Below are positions 1 to 7,084 of a stretch of DNA of 41,582 nucleotides, piece after piece. The number at the start of each line of letters is the position of its first letter. Positions within the stretch are counted from its first letter, which is position 1. Origin of the DNA: Acidobacteriota bacterium (GTDB taxonomy: Bacteria; Acidobacteriota; Terriglobia; Terriglobales; SCQP01); the NCBI GenBank assembly GCA_027451805.1, contig DAIDIF010000216.1, positions 1 to 41,582 of the forward strand, given 5' to 3'. The notes below the pieces were generated by a model. It saw only the letters and a list, made by a program, of their open reading frames with translations. It made no database searches and was not told the DNA's origin. The translations under genes and the position numbers were made by a program.

Positions 1-1
1 C

Positions 2-478
2 CGCCGCGCGCGCTGCGCCGGTCCGGCCGTCATTCTGGTGGGCGGGGTGGTGCGGCCGTCCCGCGCCGCCCCGCGAACCGCCGGCGTGCCGCTCCGCCCC
101 GCGGCGCCGCCCTCCGGCATCATCGTCATGGCGCACGGCTCGCCCCTCGCCGGCTGGCAGCGCTCGGTGGACGCGCTGGTGCGCGAACTCGCCCGCGGCG
201 GCCGCTTCTGCCGCGCCGCCTATTTGCCACCGGTCGAGCCCGGGCTCAGCGAGGCGGTGGCCCAGGCCGCCGCGGCGAATGTGCGCCGGCTGGCGGTGGT
301 GCCCTATTTTTTGGCCGCCGGTGTTCACGTCCGGCGCGACCTGCCGGAGCTGGTGGCGCTGGCGCGACGCCGATTTCCGCGCTGCCGCATCGAACTCAGC
401 CCGTGCCTGGAAGGCCATCCCGCGCTGGCGACCGCGGTGCTGGCGCGCGCCGACGAGGCGTTTCCTGTTACCCTGTAG
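2..478 (+). CDS. Sirohydrochlorin chelatase (CbiX-like), apparently fused to a SUMT C-terminus; 5' partial
   Basis: The frame is open to the left edge, so the gene is cut. Its first visible residues contain PAVILVGGVV, which matches the very end of uroporphyrinogen-III C-methyltransferase (CobA/SUMT), usually PAxxVVGxVV. A linker rich in Ala, Pro and Arg follows, then a CbiX/SirB domain of about 115 residues beginning IIVMAHGSP. This holds the His of the HGS motif and a second conserved stretch, PYFLAAGVHVRRDLPEL, whose His is the other metal-handling residue of the family. CbiX enzymes insert iron or cobalt into sirohydrochlorin for siroheme or cobalamin; SUMT makes the precursor, so a fusion would join consecutive steps. 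If the SUMT reading is wrong, the gene could begin at GTG 38. ATG 128 would delete the first beta strand and is unlikely. The chelatase is the safer call; the fusion is an inference from about 15 residues. Confidence 0.72.
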   Translation, partial: RRARCAGPAVILVGGVVRPSRAAPRTAGVPLRPAAPPSGIIVMAHGSPLAGWQRSVDALVRELARGGRFCRAAYLPPVEPGLSEAVAQAAAANVRRLAVVPYFLAAGVHVRRDLPELVALARRRFPRCRIELSPCLEGHPALATAVLARADEAFPVTL

Positions 479-480
479 GC

Positions 481-906
481 ATGGAACCGAAGCGGCACAT
501 CCGGGTTCCGGCTGCGGTCCTGTTTTTGGCGACGCTCCTGGCTGCGCTGCCCGGCGGTGCAGCCGCGCAAAAGACGGCGGCAGCGAAGAAGCCCGGCGTC
601 ACCGACATCCGGGTCACCGTCACCGTGCTCGATCCGCATGGCCATCCGGTGAAGAATGCCGGCGTGGTGCTGCGCCAAGCCTCGGTGGATCACGGCAAGC
701 TGGGCAAGGATCCGTTCAACGTCGAGCTCCACACCGGCCATACGGGCACCATCACCGTGCGCGGCTTCACGCCCGGCATCGTCGTGGTGCAGGTGATCGC
801 CAAGGACTTCAACACCTATGGCCAGGCGTTTATCATGAGGCACGCCGATGAGACGGTCCACGTCAAGCTCAAGCCGCCGCAGCGCCAGATCAGCATCTAC
901 CACTAA
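481..906 (+). CDS. Secreted protein with carboxypeptidase-regulatory-like (Ig-fold) domain
   Basis: A 141-aa protein starting at ATG 481, two bases after the CbiX stop. Residues 1-30 form a signal peptide (basic start, hydrophobic core, probable cleavage after an AAA or AAQ stretch). The rest resembles the small beta-sandwich seen in CarboxypepD-regulatory and transthyretin-like modules: VTVTVLDPHGHPVKNAGV, then a paired strand pattern ending in a GTITVRGFTPG turn. The same type of domain begins both large TonB-dependent receptors in this window. No enzymatic residues are recognisable. I infer an export-directed accessory protein in periplasm or envelope, function unknown. There is no Shine-Dalgarno sequence, but a TACCCT box at 469-474 sits at -12 to -7, so a leaderless transcript is possible. 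Start choice is fairly secure because the signal peptide begins exactly there. Confidence 0.7.
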   Translation: MEPKRHIRVPAAVLFLATLLAALPGGAAAQKTAAAKKPGVTDIRVTVTVLDPHGHPVKNAGVVLRQASVDHGKLGKDPFNVELHTGHTGTITVRGFTPGIVVVQVIAKDFNTYGQAFIMRHADETVHVKLKPPQRQISIYH

Positions 907-1084
907 CGCCGCGCCCTGCCCGCCGTCGCCGCAGGCTTGGGACCGCCATCTGCTTGCGCGCGCCTTGGCCGTCCCAGAAAAAGAGATCCCAGCCGCGATT
1001 CACGCCGCTCTGACCGCCTGGCGCACCCGGCCGGGCCGCTCCACGCTGGCCGCGCTGCTGTTGTCCGCGCGGATTCCGCGTTGA
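848..1084 (+). CDS. Possible small or remnant reading frame in the gap before 1118
   Basis: Between the stop at 906 and the next gene there are about 210 bases. One + strand frame stays open to TGA 1084 and its last ~50 residues look protein-like (AWDRHLLARALAVPEK, then a helix-like Ala/Leu stretch ending LLLSARIPR). The only ATG lies at 848, inside the preceding gene, and the residues encoded there look like a frame shadow. No good start with a ribosome site exists in 907-960. It may be a small coupled gene, the remnant of a larger one, or chance in GC-rich DNA. I do not recognise it and list it so the gap is not read as empty. Confidence 0.2.
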   Translation: MRRSTSSSSRRSARSASTTNAAPCPPSPQAWDRHLLARALAVPEKEIPAAIHAALTAWRTRPGRSTLAALLLSARIPR

Positions 1085-1117
1085 ATCCTGTATTCTGGGT
1101 AGCGAGCTGATTTGGCG

Positions 1118-1411
1118 ATGGAAGCGTTTCACTGCCCCTATTGCGGAGCTGCCATTCCGGGCGCGGGCCCGGCGGCGCGGGCATTTGTGTTCAACGTGGC
1201 GGTCCGCCAGGTGGTGGAGAACGCCGCGAATCTCCGTGCCGGCGACGTGCTGGTGGTGGTGGACTCGACGGTGCATCCGGAAGACCATGCCATCCACCGC
1301 TGCGACGATCCCAAGGGCAAACAGGTGGTGAAGTGGTTTGAGCATCACGCCACCGAGGCCTATTCGGCGATCAACTCCGCCATCCGCCGCAGTCTCGACG
1401 CACGTCCCTGA
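1118..1411 (+). CDS. Small protein with N-terminal CPYCG zinc-ribbon half
   Basis: A 97-aa protein. The N-terminus, MEAFHCPYCGAAIPG, has a single CxxC knuckle; one further Cys occurs late (HRCDD), so a full four-Cys zinc ribbon is not present. The rest is a compact soluble domain with strand-rich VVVVDSTVHPEDHAIHR and a C-terminal helix. I do not recognise a family. ATG 1118 is preferred; a TTG at 1112 would add two residues, and neither has a clear ribosome site. It stands alone, with about 210 bases before and 107 after, so it is probably its own transcription unit. A TATTCT box at 1091-1096 could be its -10. Codon use and GC pattern match the neighbours. Function unknown. Confidence 0.6.
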   Translation: MEAFHCPYCGAAIPGAGPAARAFVFNVAVRQVVENAANLRAGDVLVVVDSTVHPEDHAIHRCDDPKGKQVVKWFEHHATEAYSAINSAIRRSLDARP

Positions 1412-1442
1412 GCGCGCAACCCTGTAGCTCACTCCGTTGAGA

Positions 1443-1470
1443 GTTTCGCCAGGCGTCAACTTGGCGAAAC
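1443..1470. other. Perfect 9-bp inverted repeat (hairpin) in the 1412-1518 gap
   Basis: GTTTCGCCA at 1443-1451 and TGGCGAAAC at 1462-1470 are exact reverse complements around a 10-nt loop. No T-run follows on either strand, so a standard intrinsic terminator is not supported. It lies downstream of the zinc-ribbon gene and 48 bases before the next start. It could be a weak terminator, an RNA processing site or a protein-binding site. I see nothing else in this 107-base gap. Confidence 0.45.
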
Positions 1471-1518
1471 CGCGGCCGGCACCCGCCTCGTCTAGCCATC
1501 TAAGCGTAGTGCAAAGCC

Positions 1519-1839
1519 ATGGGGAACCGGTCAAACCGCCGCGGGCAGCCGCGGCGCTGGGTCGCGTTACTTTGTCTGGCGTCGGTGCTGGCGTTCGCCG
1601 GCCTCGATGCCGTCCATAACCGCGATTTCAAGCTGCTGGAGCAGCAGCGCAGCAACACCGCTCCCTGCCTGGTGTGCCAGCTCGCCTCCTCGACGCTGCC
1701 GGTGGCTGGCCACGCCATGCCGCCGCCGATTGCGCCCGCGTCCGACCGTCTGGACCCGGATGTGGCTCTGCCCGAGCCGGTCGCTCAGCCGCGGACGCTG
1801 CCCGACATCCGTCCTCCTCCTGTTCCGGACACGCTCTAA
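1519..1839 (+). CDS. Membrane-anchored small CxxC protein upstream of a TonB receptor
   Basis: A 106-aa protein starting at ATG 1519. A basic N-terminus (residues 1-13) precedes one hydrophobic segment (about 14-28), so it is a signal peptide or membrane anchor. The exported part has a HNRDF segment, a CLVCQ motif (CxxC) near residue 50, a GHAM motif with another His, then a Pro-rich tail of about 40 residues. This layout recalls small metal-associated exported proteins such as the DUF2946 type, but I cannot confirm membership. The next gene on the same strand, 92 bases on, is a TonB-dependent receptor, followed by a MerR-type regulator, so a role in uptake or sensing of a metal or small ligand is a reasonable guess. 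No clear ribosome site is seen. Confidence 0.55.
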   Translation: MGNRSNRRGQPRRWVALLCLASVLAFAGLDAVHNRDFKLLEQQRSNTAPCLVCQLASSTLPVAGHAMPPPIAPASDRLDPDVALPEPVAQPRTLPDIRPPPVPDTL

Positions 1840-1931
1840 AACTGCGCCCGGCCTCGACGGTTGCCCCGCCGGGGCGGAGTGTGTTCGGTCCCTTTTGAAC
1901 CCGCGGGGTTGAACCGCGTGCGAGGAGAACC

Positions 1932-4517
1932 GTGAAGTTTACTTTTTCGTTGTTGTGTGTGGCCGTTCTGGGGGCAGGGGCGGTGCCCCGGCTGGCCGCG
2001 CAAGCTTCCAACATCGGCACCATTCAGGGCATGGTGCTTGATCCCTCCGGCAAGGCGGTGGCGGGCGCGAGCGTGCTGGTGACCGATCCCGCCGCCAACT
2101 ACCAGCACACCGTCACCACCGGCCCGCATGGCCATTACGAACTGCTCAATGTTCCGTTCGATCCTTACGAGGTCATCGCCCGCGCGCCCAAGTTCGCCAC
2201 CGCGGTGCAGTCGGTCAACGTCAAGAGCGCGGTGCCGCTGACGGTCGACCTCAAGCTGGCGCTCGCCGGCTCCAACACCACGGTCAGCGTCGAAGCGGCG
2301 AGCAACATGGTGGCGACGGTCTCGCCGTCGGCCCACACCGTCGTCAGCCAGCGCGCCATCACCGAGCTGCCGGAGCCGTCGCCTGGCGCCGGTCTGGCCG
2401 ACCTGATCGCGGAGACCTCGCCCAGCGTGGTGGCAGACTCCAATGGATTCTTCCATCCGCTCGGGGATCACGCCGAGCAGACATTTGTTGTGGACGGCCA
2501 ACCCGACAGCAACCAGCAGAGCAAGCTCTTTTCCACCGCCATCCCCACCAACGCGATCTCCAGCCTCAATCTGGTCACCGCCGCGCCCAGCGCGGAGTAC
2601 GGCGACAAGACCAGCCTTGTGGTCGAGGCCACCACGCGGTCCGGCCTGGGCGAGACCAAGCCGCACGGCGAGGTCGAAACCTATTACGGTTCGTTCGGCA
2701 CGGTGGGCGAGAACGCGCGCCTGGGCTGGGGCAACGCCAAGTTCGGCAACTTTCTGGCGGTGGACAGCGTGCGTTCGGGCCGCTTCATGGACAGCCCCGA
2801 GTTTGTGCCCCTGCACGACATCGGCAACAACGGCACGATCTTCGACCGGATTGATTTCCAGCTCAACCCCGCCAACATTTTCCACCTCGATCTACTGGGG
2901 GCGCGCAACTGGTTCCAAATCCCCAACACCTACGACCAGCAAGCCACCAACCAGAACCAGCGCCAGCAGGTGATCAGCTTCGACATCGCGCCATCCTACC
3001 AGCACGTGTTCAACGCCAGCACGCTGCTTACCGGCGACGCCTGGCTGCGGCGCGACCACGTGAACTACTACCCCAGCGGCAACCCGTTCGCCGACCAGCC
3101 CGCCACCATGAGCCAGGACCGCTTCCTCACCGTCATCGGCGGCAAGCTGGATGTGACCTACGCCTCGGCCGACAACAACCTGGACGCCGGGATACAGGCG
3201 ACGCAGACGCAGCTGCAGGAACAGTTCCAGTTGGGCCTCACGAATCCGCTGTTCAACGCCGATTGCGTGAACGCGGGCGGCGCGCCGGTGGCGGCGCCGG
3301 GGGTGACGCAGCCGGCCGGCTGCGCCGCCGCCGGCTTCCAGTCCAACCCCAGCTTCAGCGCCGGCCTCGCACCGTACGATCTGACGCGTGGCGGCAGCCT
3401 GTTCAACTTCAGCGGCAGGCACAACATCAATGAGATTTCCGGCTACGCTCAGGACTCGCTGACGCTGGGCGGCTGGAACTTCTCCCTGGGGTTGCGCGAC
3501 GACCACTACGCCGGCCTGGTGACGTACAACGGCATCCAGCCGCGGGTCGGCTTTTCGCGCCGCATCCCCTGGTCGCACTCGGTCATCCGCGCCTCCTACA
3601 CGCGCGCCTACGAGTCGCCCTATAACGAGAACCTGCTGCTCTCCAGCCTGACCGGCCAGGGCGGGCTGGCGACGAACGTCTTCGGCGCCTATGCCGCAGC
3701 GCCGCTGCAACCCGGCCGCCGCAACCTCTTCGACGTCGGCCTGAATCAGGAGCTGAGCAAGTACGTCCGCCTCGACGGCGACTACTTTTGGAAGTACACC
3801 AACAGCGCGTTCGACTTCGACACCATGTTCAACACGCCGATCACGTTTCCGATCACCTGGGCGAAATCGAAGATTGACGGCTTCGGGGTGCGCATCTCCA
3901 CCGTCACCCTCCACGGCGTCAGCGTGGGCACCAGCATGGGCCACGCACGGGCGCGTTACTTCGGCCCCGAAACCGGCGGTCTGATCTTCAACTCGCCGCT
4001 TGCGACCGGCGCCTTCCGCATTGACCACGACCAGAACTTCCAGCAGTCCACCGACGTCAATTATCGCCACGGCAACGTGTGGACGGTGTTCACCTGGCAG
4101 TACGAGAGCGGGCTGGTGGCCGGCGCGGTTCCCACGCTGGCGTCGGTGCTGGCGCTGGGTGGCGATCAGCAGGCCGCCATGGGGTTCTATTGCGGTTCGC
4201 AAGTCGCCACGCTGACCCAACCGATTACCGCCTGCACGGTTCCCTACGGCCAGTGGGGCGCGACGCGGGTAAGCATCCCGGCGCCGGGGACGGAAAACCC
4301 CGACACCAATCCGCCCCGCATCGCGCCGCGCAACCTGTTCGACTTCACGGTCGGCGACGACGACCTGTACCGCACCGAGCTGGGGCAGTTCACCGCCAAC
4401 CTGAGCATGACCAACCTCGGCAACACCGAGGCGCTCTACAACTTTCTCTCCACCTTCAGCGGCACCCATTTTGTCGAGCCGCGGTCGGCGGTGCTCACCC
4501 TGGGGTTCTCGTTTTGA
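1932..4517 (+). CDS. TonB-dependent receptor with N-terminal carboxypeptidase-regulatory domain
   Basis: An 861-aa outer-membrane protein. The GTG start has a GAGGAG ribosome site five bases upstream. Residues 1-24 are a signal peptide ending LAAQ. Residues about 28-110 form a carboxypeptidase-regulatory-like beta-sandwich (IQGMVLDPSGKAVAGASV). The plug follows at about 115-240 (TFVVDGQPDSNQ, then ISSLNLVTAAPSAEYG), and the remainder is a 22-strand-type barrel ending in LTLGFSF, with the C-terminal aromatic expected by the BAM machinery. Proteins of this plan import bulky substrates using TonB energy; the substrate cannot be read from sequence. Two Cys lie close together in an extracellular-type loop near residues 435-460. 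Its stop overlaps the start of a MerR-type regulator (TTGA), so the two are likely co-transcribed. It is shorter than the 1019-aa receptor at 24331-27390. Confidence 0.88.
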   Translation: MKFTFSLLCVAVLGAGAVPRLAAQASNIGTIQGMVLDPSGKAVAGASVLVTDPAANYQHTVTTGPHGHYELLNVPFDPYEVIARAPKFATAVQSVNVKSAVPLTVDLKLALAGSNTTVSVEAASNMVATVSPSAHTVVSQRAITELPEPSPGAGLADLIAETSPSVVADSNGFFHPLGDHAEQTFVVDGQPDSNQQSKLFSTAIPTNAISSLNLVTAAPSAEYGDKTSLVVEATTRSGLGETKPHGEVETYYGSFGTVGENARLGWGNAKFGNFLAVDSVRSGRFMDSPEFVPLHDIGNNGTIFDRIDFQLNPANIFHLDLLGARNWFQIPNTYDQQATNQNQRQQVISFDIAPSYQHVFNASTLLTGDAWLRRDHVNYYPSGNPFADQPATMSQDRFLTVIGGKLDVTYASADNNLDAGIQATQTQLQEQFQLGLTNPLFNADCVNAGGAPVAAPGVTQPAGCAAAGFQSNPSFSAGLAPYDLTRGGSLFNFSGRHNINEISGYAQDSLTLGGWNFSLGLRDDHYAGLVTYNGIQPRVGFSRRIPWSHSVIRASYTRAYESPYNENLLLSSLTGQGGLATNVFGAYAAAPLQPGRRNLFDVGLNQELSKYVRLDGDYFWKYTNSAFDFDTMFNTPITFPITWAKSKIDGFGVRISTVTLHGVSVGTSMGHARARYFGPETGGLIFNSPLATGAFRIDHDQNFQQSTDVNYRHGNVWTVFTWQYESGLVAGAVPTLASVLALGGDQQAAMGFYCGSQVATLTQPITACTVPYGQWGATRVSIPAPGTENPDTNPPRIAPRNLFDFTVGDDDLYRTELGQFTANLSMTNLGNTEALYNFLSTFSGTHFVEPRSAVLTLGFSF

Positions 4518-4903
4518 GCCGCCCCCATACACTTCCGAAAGCCGCGATCCTCCCCGGCGGCAGGAGCTATCTCACGCGCGGGCAACTCGCGCGGCGGGTG
4601 GGGATCAGCCCTGAAACGGTGCGCTTTTACGAGCGTGCCGGGCTGCTGCCCAAGCCTCCACGCTCCGCCGGCGGGTATCGCCAGTATCCGCCCGCGACGG
4701 CCGAGCGGCTGGAGTTCATCCGCCACGCCCGTTTTCTCGGGTTGGGGCTGGCGGATATCCAGGCGCTGCTCGATCACGCGCCCGACCCCGGGAGCGAGCG
4801 CGAGCGCCGGCGCGAGCAGGCGCTCGCGGCGATCGAAGCGCGCGCCGAGGCGTTGGGCCGCCTGCGCGCCCTCGGGCACGGCGGTTGGCGCAACGGCAGC
4901 TAG
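4514..4903 (+). CDS. MerR-family transcriptional regulator lacking cysteines
   Basis: A 129-aa protein with the MerR winged helix-turn-helix: YLTRGQLARRVGISPETVRF, then YERAGLLPKP and GGYRQY, followed by FIRHARFLGLGLADIQALL and a C-terminal coiled-coil helix (about 90-120). MerR proteins bind distorted promoters as dimers and activate after ligand binding. I start it at TTG 4514, which overlaps the receptor stop as TTGA; no ATG or GTG lies before the helix-turn-helix. The chain contains no cysteine, so it cannot use the thiol metal site of MerR, CueR or ZntR. The effector part is only the dimerisation helix plus a short tail, and it may respond to something other than a soft metal. Coupling to the receptor gene suggests it controls that uptake locus. 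Confidence 0.8.
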   Translation: MSRPHTLPKAAILPGGRSYLTRGQLARRVGISPETVRFYERAGLLPKPPRSAGGYRQYPPATAERLEFIRHARFLGLGLADIQALLDHAPDPGSERERRREQALAAIEARAEALGRLRALGHGGWRNGS

Positions 4904-4912
4904 ACTGGAAGG

Positions 4913-5653
4913 GTGATCGTCAAATTCGCCCCGGCGGCGGCGGCGCGCAAGCCGGCGCGGCGCGACAAGCCGGAGATGACGCTCGATCGCGCGCTGTCGC
5001 GCGCCGGGGCAGCCTCGCGCACGGACGCGGCGCGGCTGATTGCCGCCGGGCGGGTACGGGTGGAGGGGCGCGTGGCGCGCGATCCGCAGGCCTGGGTGGC
5101 GCCGGCGCGGCAGCGGATCGAGCTTGACGGGCGTCCGCTGCGGCGGCCGCAGCCGCTCTACCTGGCACTGCACAAGCCGGCGGGGGTGATCACCAGCCAC
5201 GGCGATCCGCGCGGCCGGCGCACGATCTACGATCTGGTGGGCGAACAGGCGAGCTGGTACTTTCCCGTCGGGCGGCTCGACCAGGACACGCGCGGGTTGC
5301 TGCTGCTCACCAACGACAGCGTCTTCGCCGACCGCATCGCCAGCCCCGAGGGCAAAGTGGACAAGACCTACCGCGTGCTGGCCGCTCCGCCGCTCGATGA
5401 CGCCGAGCTGCAGCGGCTGCGCGCCGGGCTGGACATTGGGCGGGGCGAGCGCTCCGGGCCCGCACGGGTGCGGCGCGCCGGCTTGGCGGTGGAGATCACC
5501 ATCCGGGAGGGCAAGAACCGGCAGGTGCGGCGCATGATCGAGGCGCTGGGACACCAGGTCGAGGACCTGCTGCGCATCCGGGTGGGCAAGCTGCGGCTGG
5601 GCGATCTGCCCGAGGGCCGATGCCGAAGCTTCCAGCCCAGCGATGTAATCTAA
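4913..5653 (+). CDS. Pseudouridine synthase, RsuA/RluB family
   Basis: A 246-aa protein. Residues about 22-80 form an S4 RNA-binding domain (RALSRAGAASRTDAARLIAA), and the catalytic domain follows with the family signature PVGRLDQDTRGLLLLTND at about 118-135. The Asp of GRLD is the nucleophile that isomerises uridine in rRNA. The KNRQVRRMIEALGH motif near residue 201-214 is the other conserved block. Length fits RsuA/RluB/RluF enzymes; which rRNA site is modified cannot be told. GTG 4913 is used here; ATG 4976 is an alternative that would start directly at the S4 domain. A TAGACT box at 4901-4906 lies at -12 to -7 relative to the GTG, consistent with a leaderless start. It follows the MerR gene by nine bases and precedes the MBL/rhodanese gene by six. 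Confidence 0.88.
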   Translation: MIVKFAPAAAARKPARRDKPEMTLDRALSRAGAASRTDAARLIAAGRVRVEGRVARDPQAWVAPARQRIELDGRPLRRPQPLYLALHKPAGVITSHGDPRGRRTIYDLVGEQASWYFPVGRLDQDTRGLLLLTNDSVFADRIASPEGKVDKTYRVLAAPPLDDAELQRLRAGLDIGRGERSGPARVRRAGLAVEITIREGKNRQVRRMIEALGHQVEDLLRIRVGKLRLGDLPEGRCRSFQPSDVI

Positions 5654-5659
5654 GAGTTC

Positions 5660-7042
5660 ATGGCGGCAATGCACATCGAGCAGTTTTACCTTGGCTGCCT
5701 GGCCCACGCCTCCTATCTGGTGGCTGACCGCGAAGCCGGTGTCGCCGCGGTGGTGGATCCGCAGCGCGACGTGGAGCAGTACCTCGAGGCCGCGGCCCTT
5801 CTGGGCGTGCGTATCCGGTACGTCTTCCTCACCCATTTCCACGCCGATTTTCTCGCCGGCCATCTCGAGTTGCGCGACCGCGCGGGCGCGGAGATCTGCC
5901 TTGGCGCGCGCGCCCAGGCGGAGTACAAATTCCGCGCCTTCGGCGACGGCGAATCACTGCCGCTGGGCCGCGGCCGGCTCGAGGTGCTGCACACCCCTGG
6001 CCATACGCCCGAGTCCATCACGCTGCTGGTGTTCGACGCCGGCGCAGCGGCGCCGCGCGCGGCGCTCACCGGCGATACGCTGTTTCTGGGCGACGTCGGC
6101 CGCCCCGACCTGCGCGCGTCGCTGGGGTGGTCAGCGGAGGATTTGGGCAGTTTGCTCTACGACTCGCTGCACACCAAGCTGCTGCCGCTGCCCGACGCCA
6201 CGCTGCTCTATCCCGCGCACGGCGCGGGCTCGCTGTGCGGCAAGCAGTTGAGCCGCGATTCGGTGGGCCTGATGGGCGATCAGCGCCGGCTCAATTACGC
6301 GCTGCAGCCGATGAGCCGCGAGGCGTTCCTCAAGCTGGTGCTGGCCGACCAGCCCGACGCGCCGGCGTATTTCACCTATGACGCCGTGCTCAACACGCGC
6401 GAGCGGCCCGGCCTCGAGGCCAGCCTGCAGGAGGGCCTGCGGCCGCTGGGCGTGGCCGAGGCCGAGCGGACGGCGGCCGCGGGCGCGATCGTGCTCGACA
6501 CGCGCGACCCGGTGGAGCACGCGCGCGCGCACTGGCGCGGCGCGGTCAACATTCCGCTGGACGGCGCCTTCGCCACCTGGTGCGGCACGGTGCTGCCGGC
6601 CGACATGCAGATCATGATTGTCGCCCACCCCGGGCGTGAGCGCGAAGCCGCGGTGCGGCTGGGCCGCATCGGGTTCGACCGCGTCGCGGGATTCCTCCAG
6701 GGCGGAATGGCGGCGCTTGACGGCCACGACCGCGTGCTGGCGGGGCGGCCGCGGCTGATCCCGCCCGAGTTGCGCGAGCGGCTGGGGAAGGTGCCGGCGC
6801 CGCGGCTGCTCGACGTGCGTACCGCGCCCGAATATGCGCAGGGCGCGATCGCCGGCAGCCGGCACCTGCCGTTGCAGCAGTTGCGCCAGCGTCGCGCCGA
6901 ACTGGCGGGCGAGGGGCCGTTCGTGGTGTATTGCCAGAGCGGCTACCGCTCGTCCATCGCCGCCAGCCTGCTCGAAGGCTGGGGAGTCGAAGCCAGCGAT
7001 CTCGAAGGCGGCTATCAGGCCTGGCAGGCGGCGGCAGGGTAA
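5660..7042 (+). CDS. MBL-fold persulfide dioxygenase-like protein with two rhodanese domains
   Basis: A 460-aa soluble protein. The metallo-beta-lactamase domain (1-250) has THFHADFLAGH (His59, His61, Asp63), PGHTPES (His114), GDTLFLGDVGRPD (Asp139) and PAHG (His187). HADF in place of HxDH, with a single iron site, is typical of the ETHE1/CstB-type enzymes that oxidise glutathione or low-molecular-weight persulfides to sulfite. Two rhodanese modules follow. The first (about 275-360) has VAHPGRE where the catalytic Cys loop should be, so it is inactive for sulfur transfer. The second (about 372-458) keeps the loop YCQSGYRSS with Cys425. The layout predicts sulfide/persulfide detoxification or sulfane-sulfur relay. 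It is followed by superoxide dismutase, which suggests an oxidative and sulfur stress neighbourhood. The start at ATG 5660 has no good ribosome site; a TAATCT box lies at 5646-5651. Confidence 0.85.
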   Translation: MAAMHIEQFYLGCLAHASYLVADREAGVAAVVDPQRDVEQYLEAAALLGVRIRYVFLTHFHADFLAGHLELRDRAGAEICLGARAQAEYKFRAFGDGESLPLGRGRLEVLHTPGHTPESITLLVFDAGAAAPRAALTGDTLFLGDVGRPDLRASLGWSAEDLGSLLYDSLHTKLLPLPDATLLYPAHGAGSLCGKQLSRDSVGLMGDQRRLNYALQPMSREAFLKLVLADQPDAPAYFTYDAVLNTRERPGLEASLQEGLRPLGVAEAERTAAAGAIVLDTRDPVEHARAHWRGAVNIPLDGAFATWCGTVLPADMQIMIVAHPGREREAAVRLGRIGFDRVAGFLQGGMAALDGHDRVLAGRPRLIPPELRERLGKVPAPRLLDVRTAPEYAQGAIAGSRHLPLQQLRQRRAELAGEGPFVVYCQSGYRSSIAASLLEGWGVEASDLEGGYQAWQAAAG

Positions 7043-7084
7043 GGCGTTAAACTGAGGGAGCATCTCATCCCAGGAGGAAATCGC

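Noticed and set aside
1863-1920. GC hairpin and TTGAACC direct repeat before the first TonB receptor
   Set aside because: Short and common in this base composition; no clear promoter or riboswitch (no cobalamin box) could be assigned.
2892-4532. 546-codon antisense frame over the first TonB receptor
   Set aside because: Low-complexity Val/Arg/Gly-rich translation without recognisable motif; overlaps a well-supported receptor.
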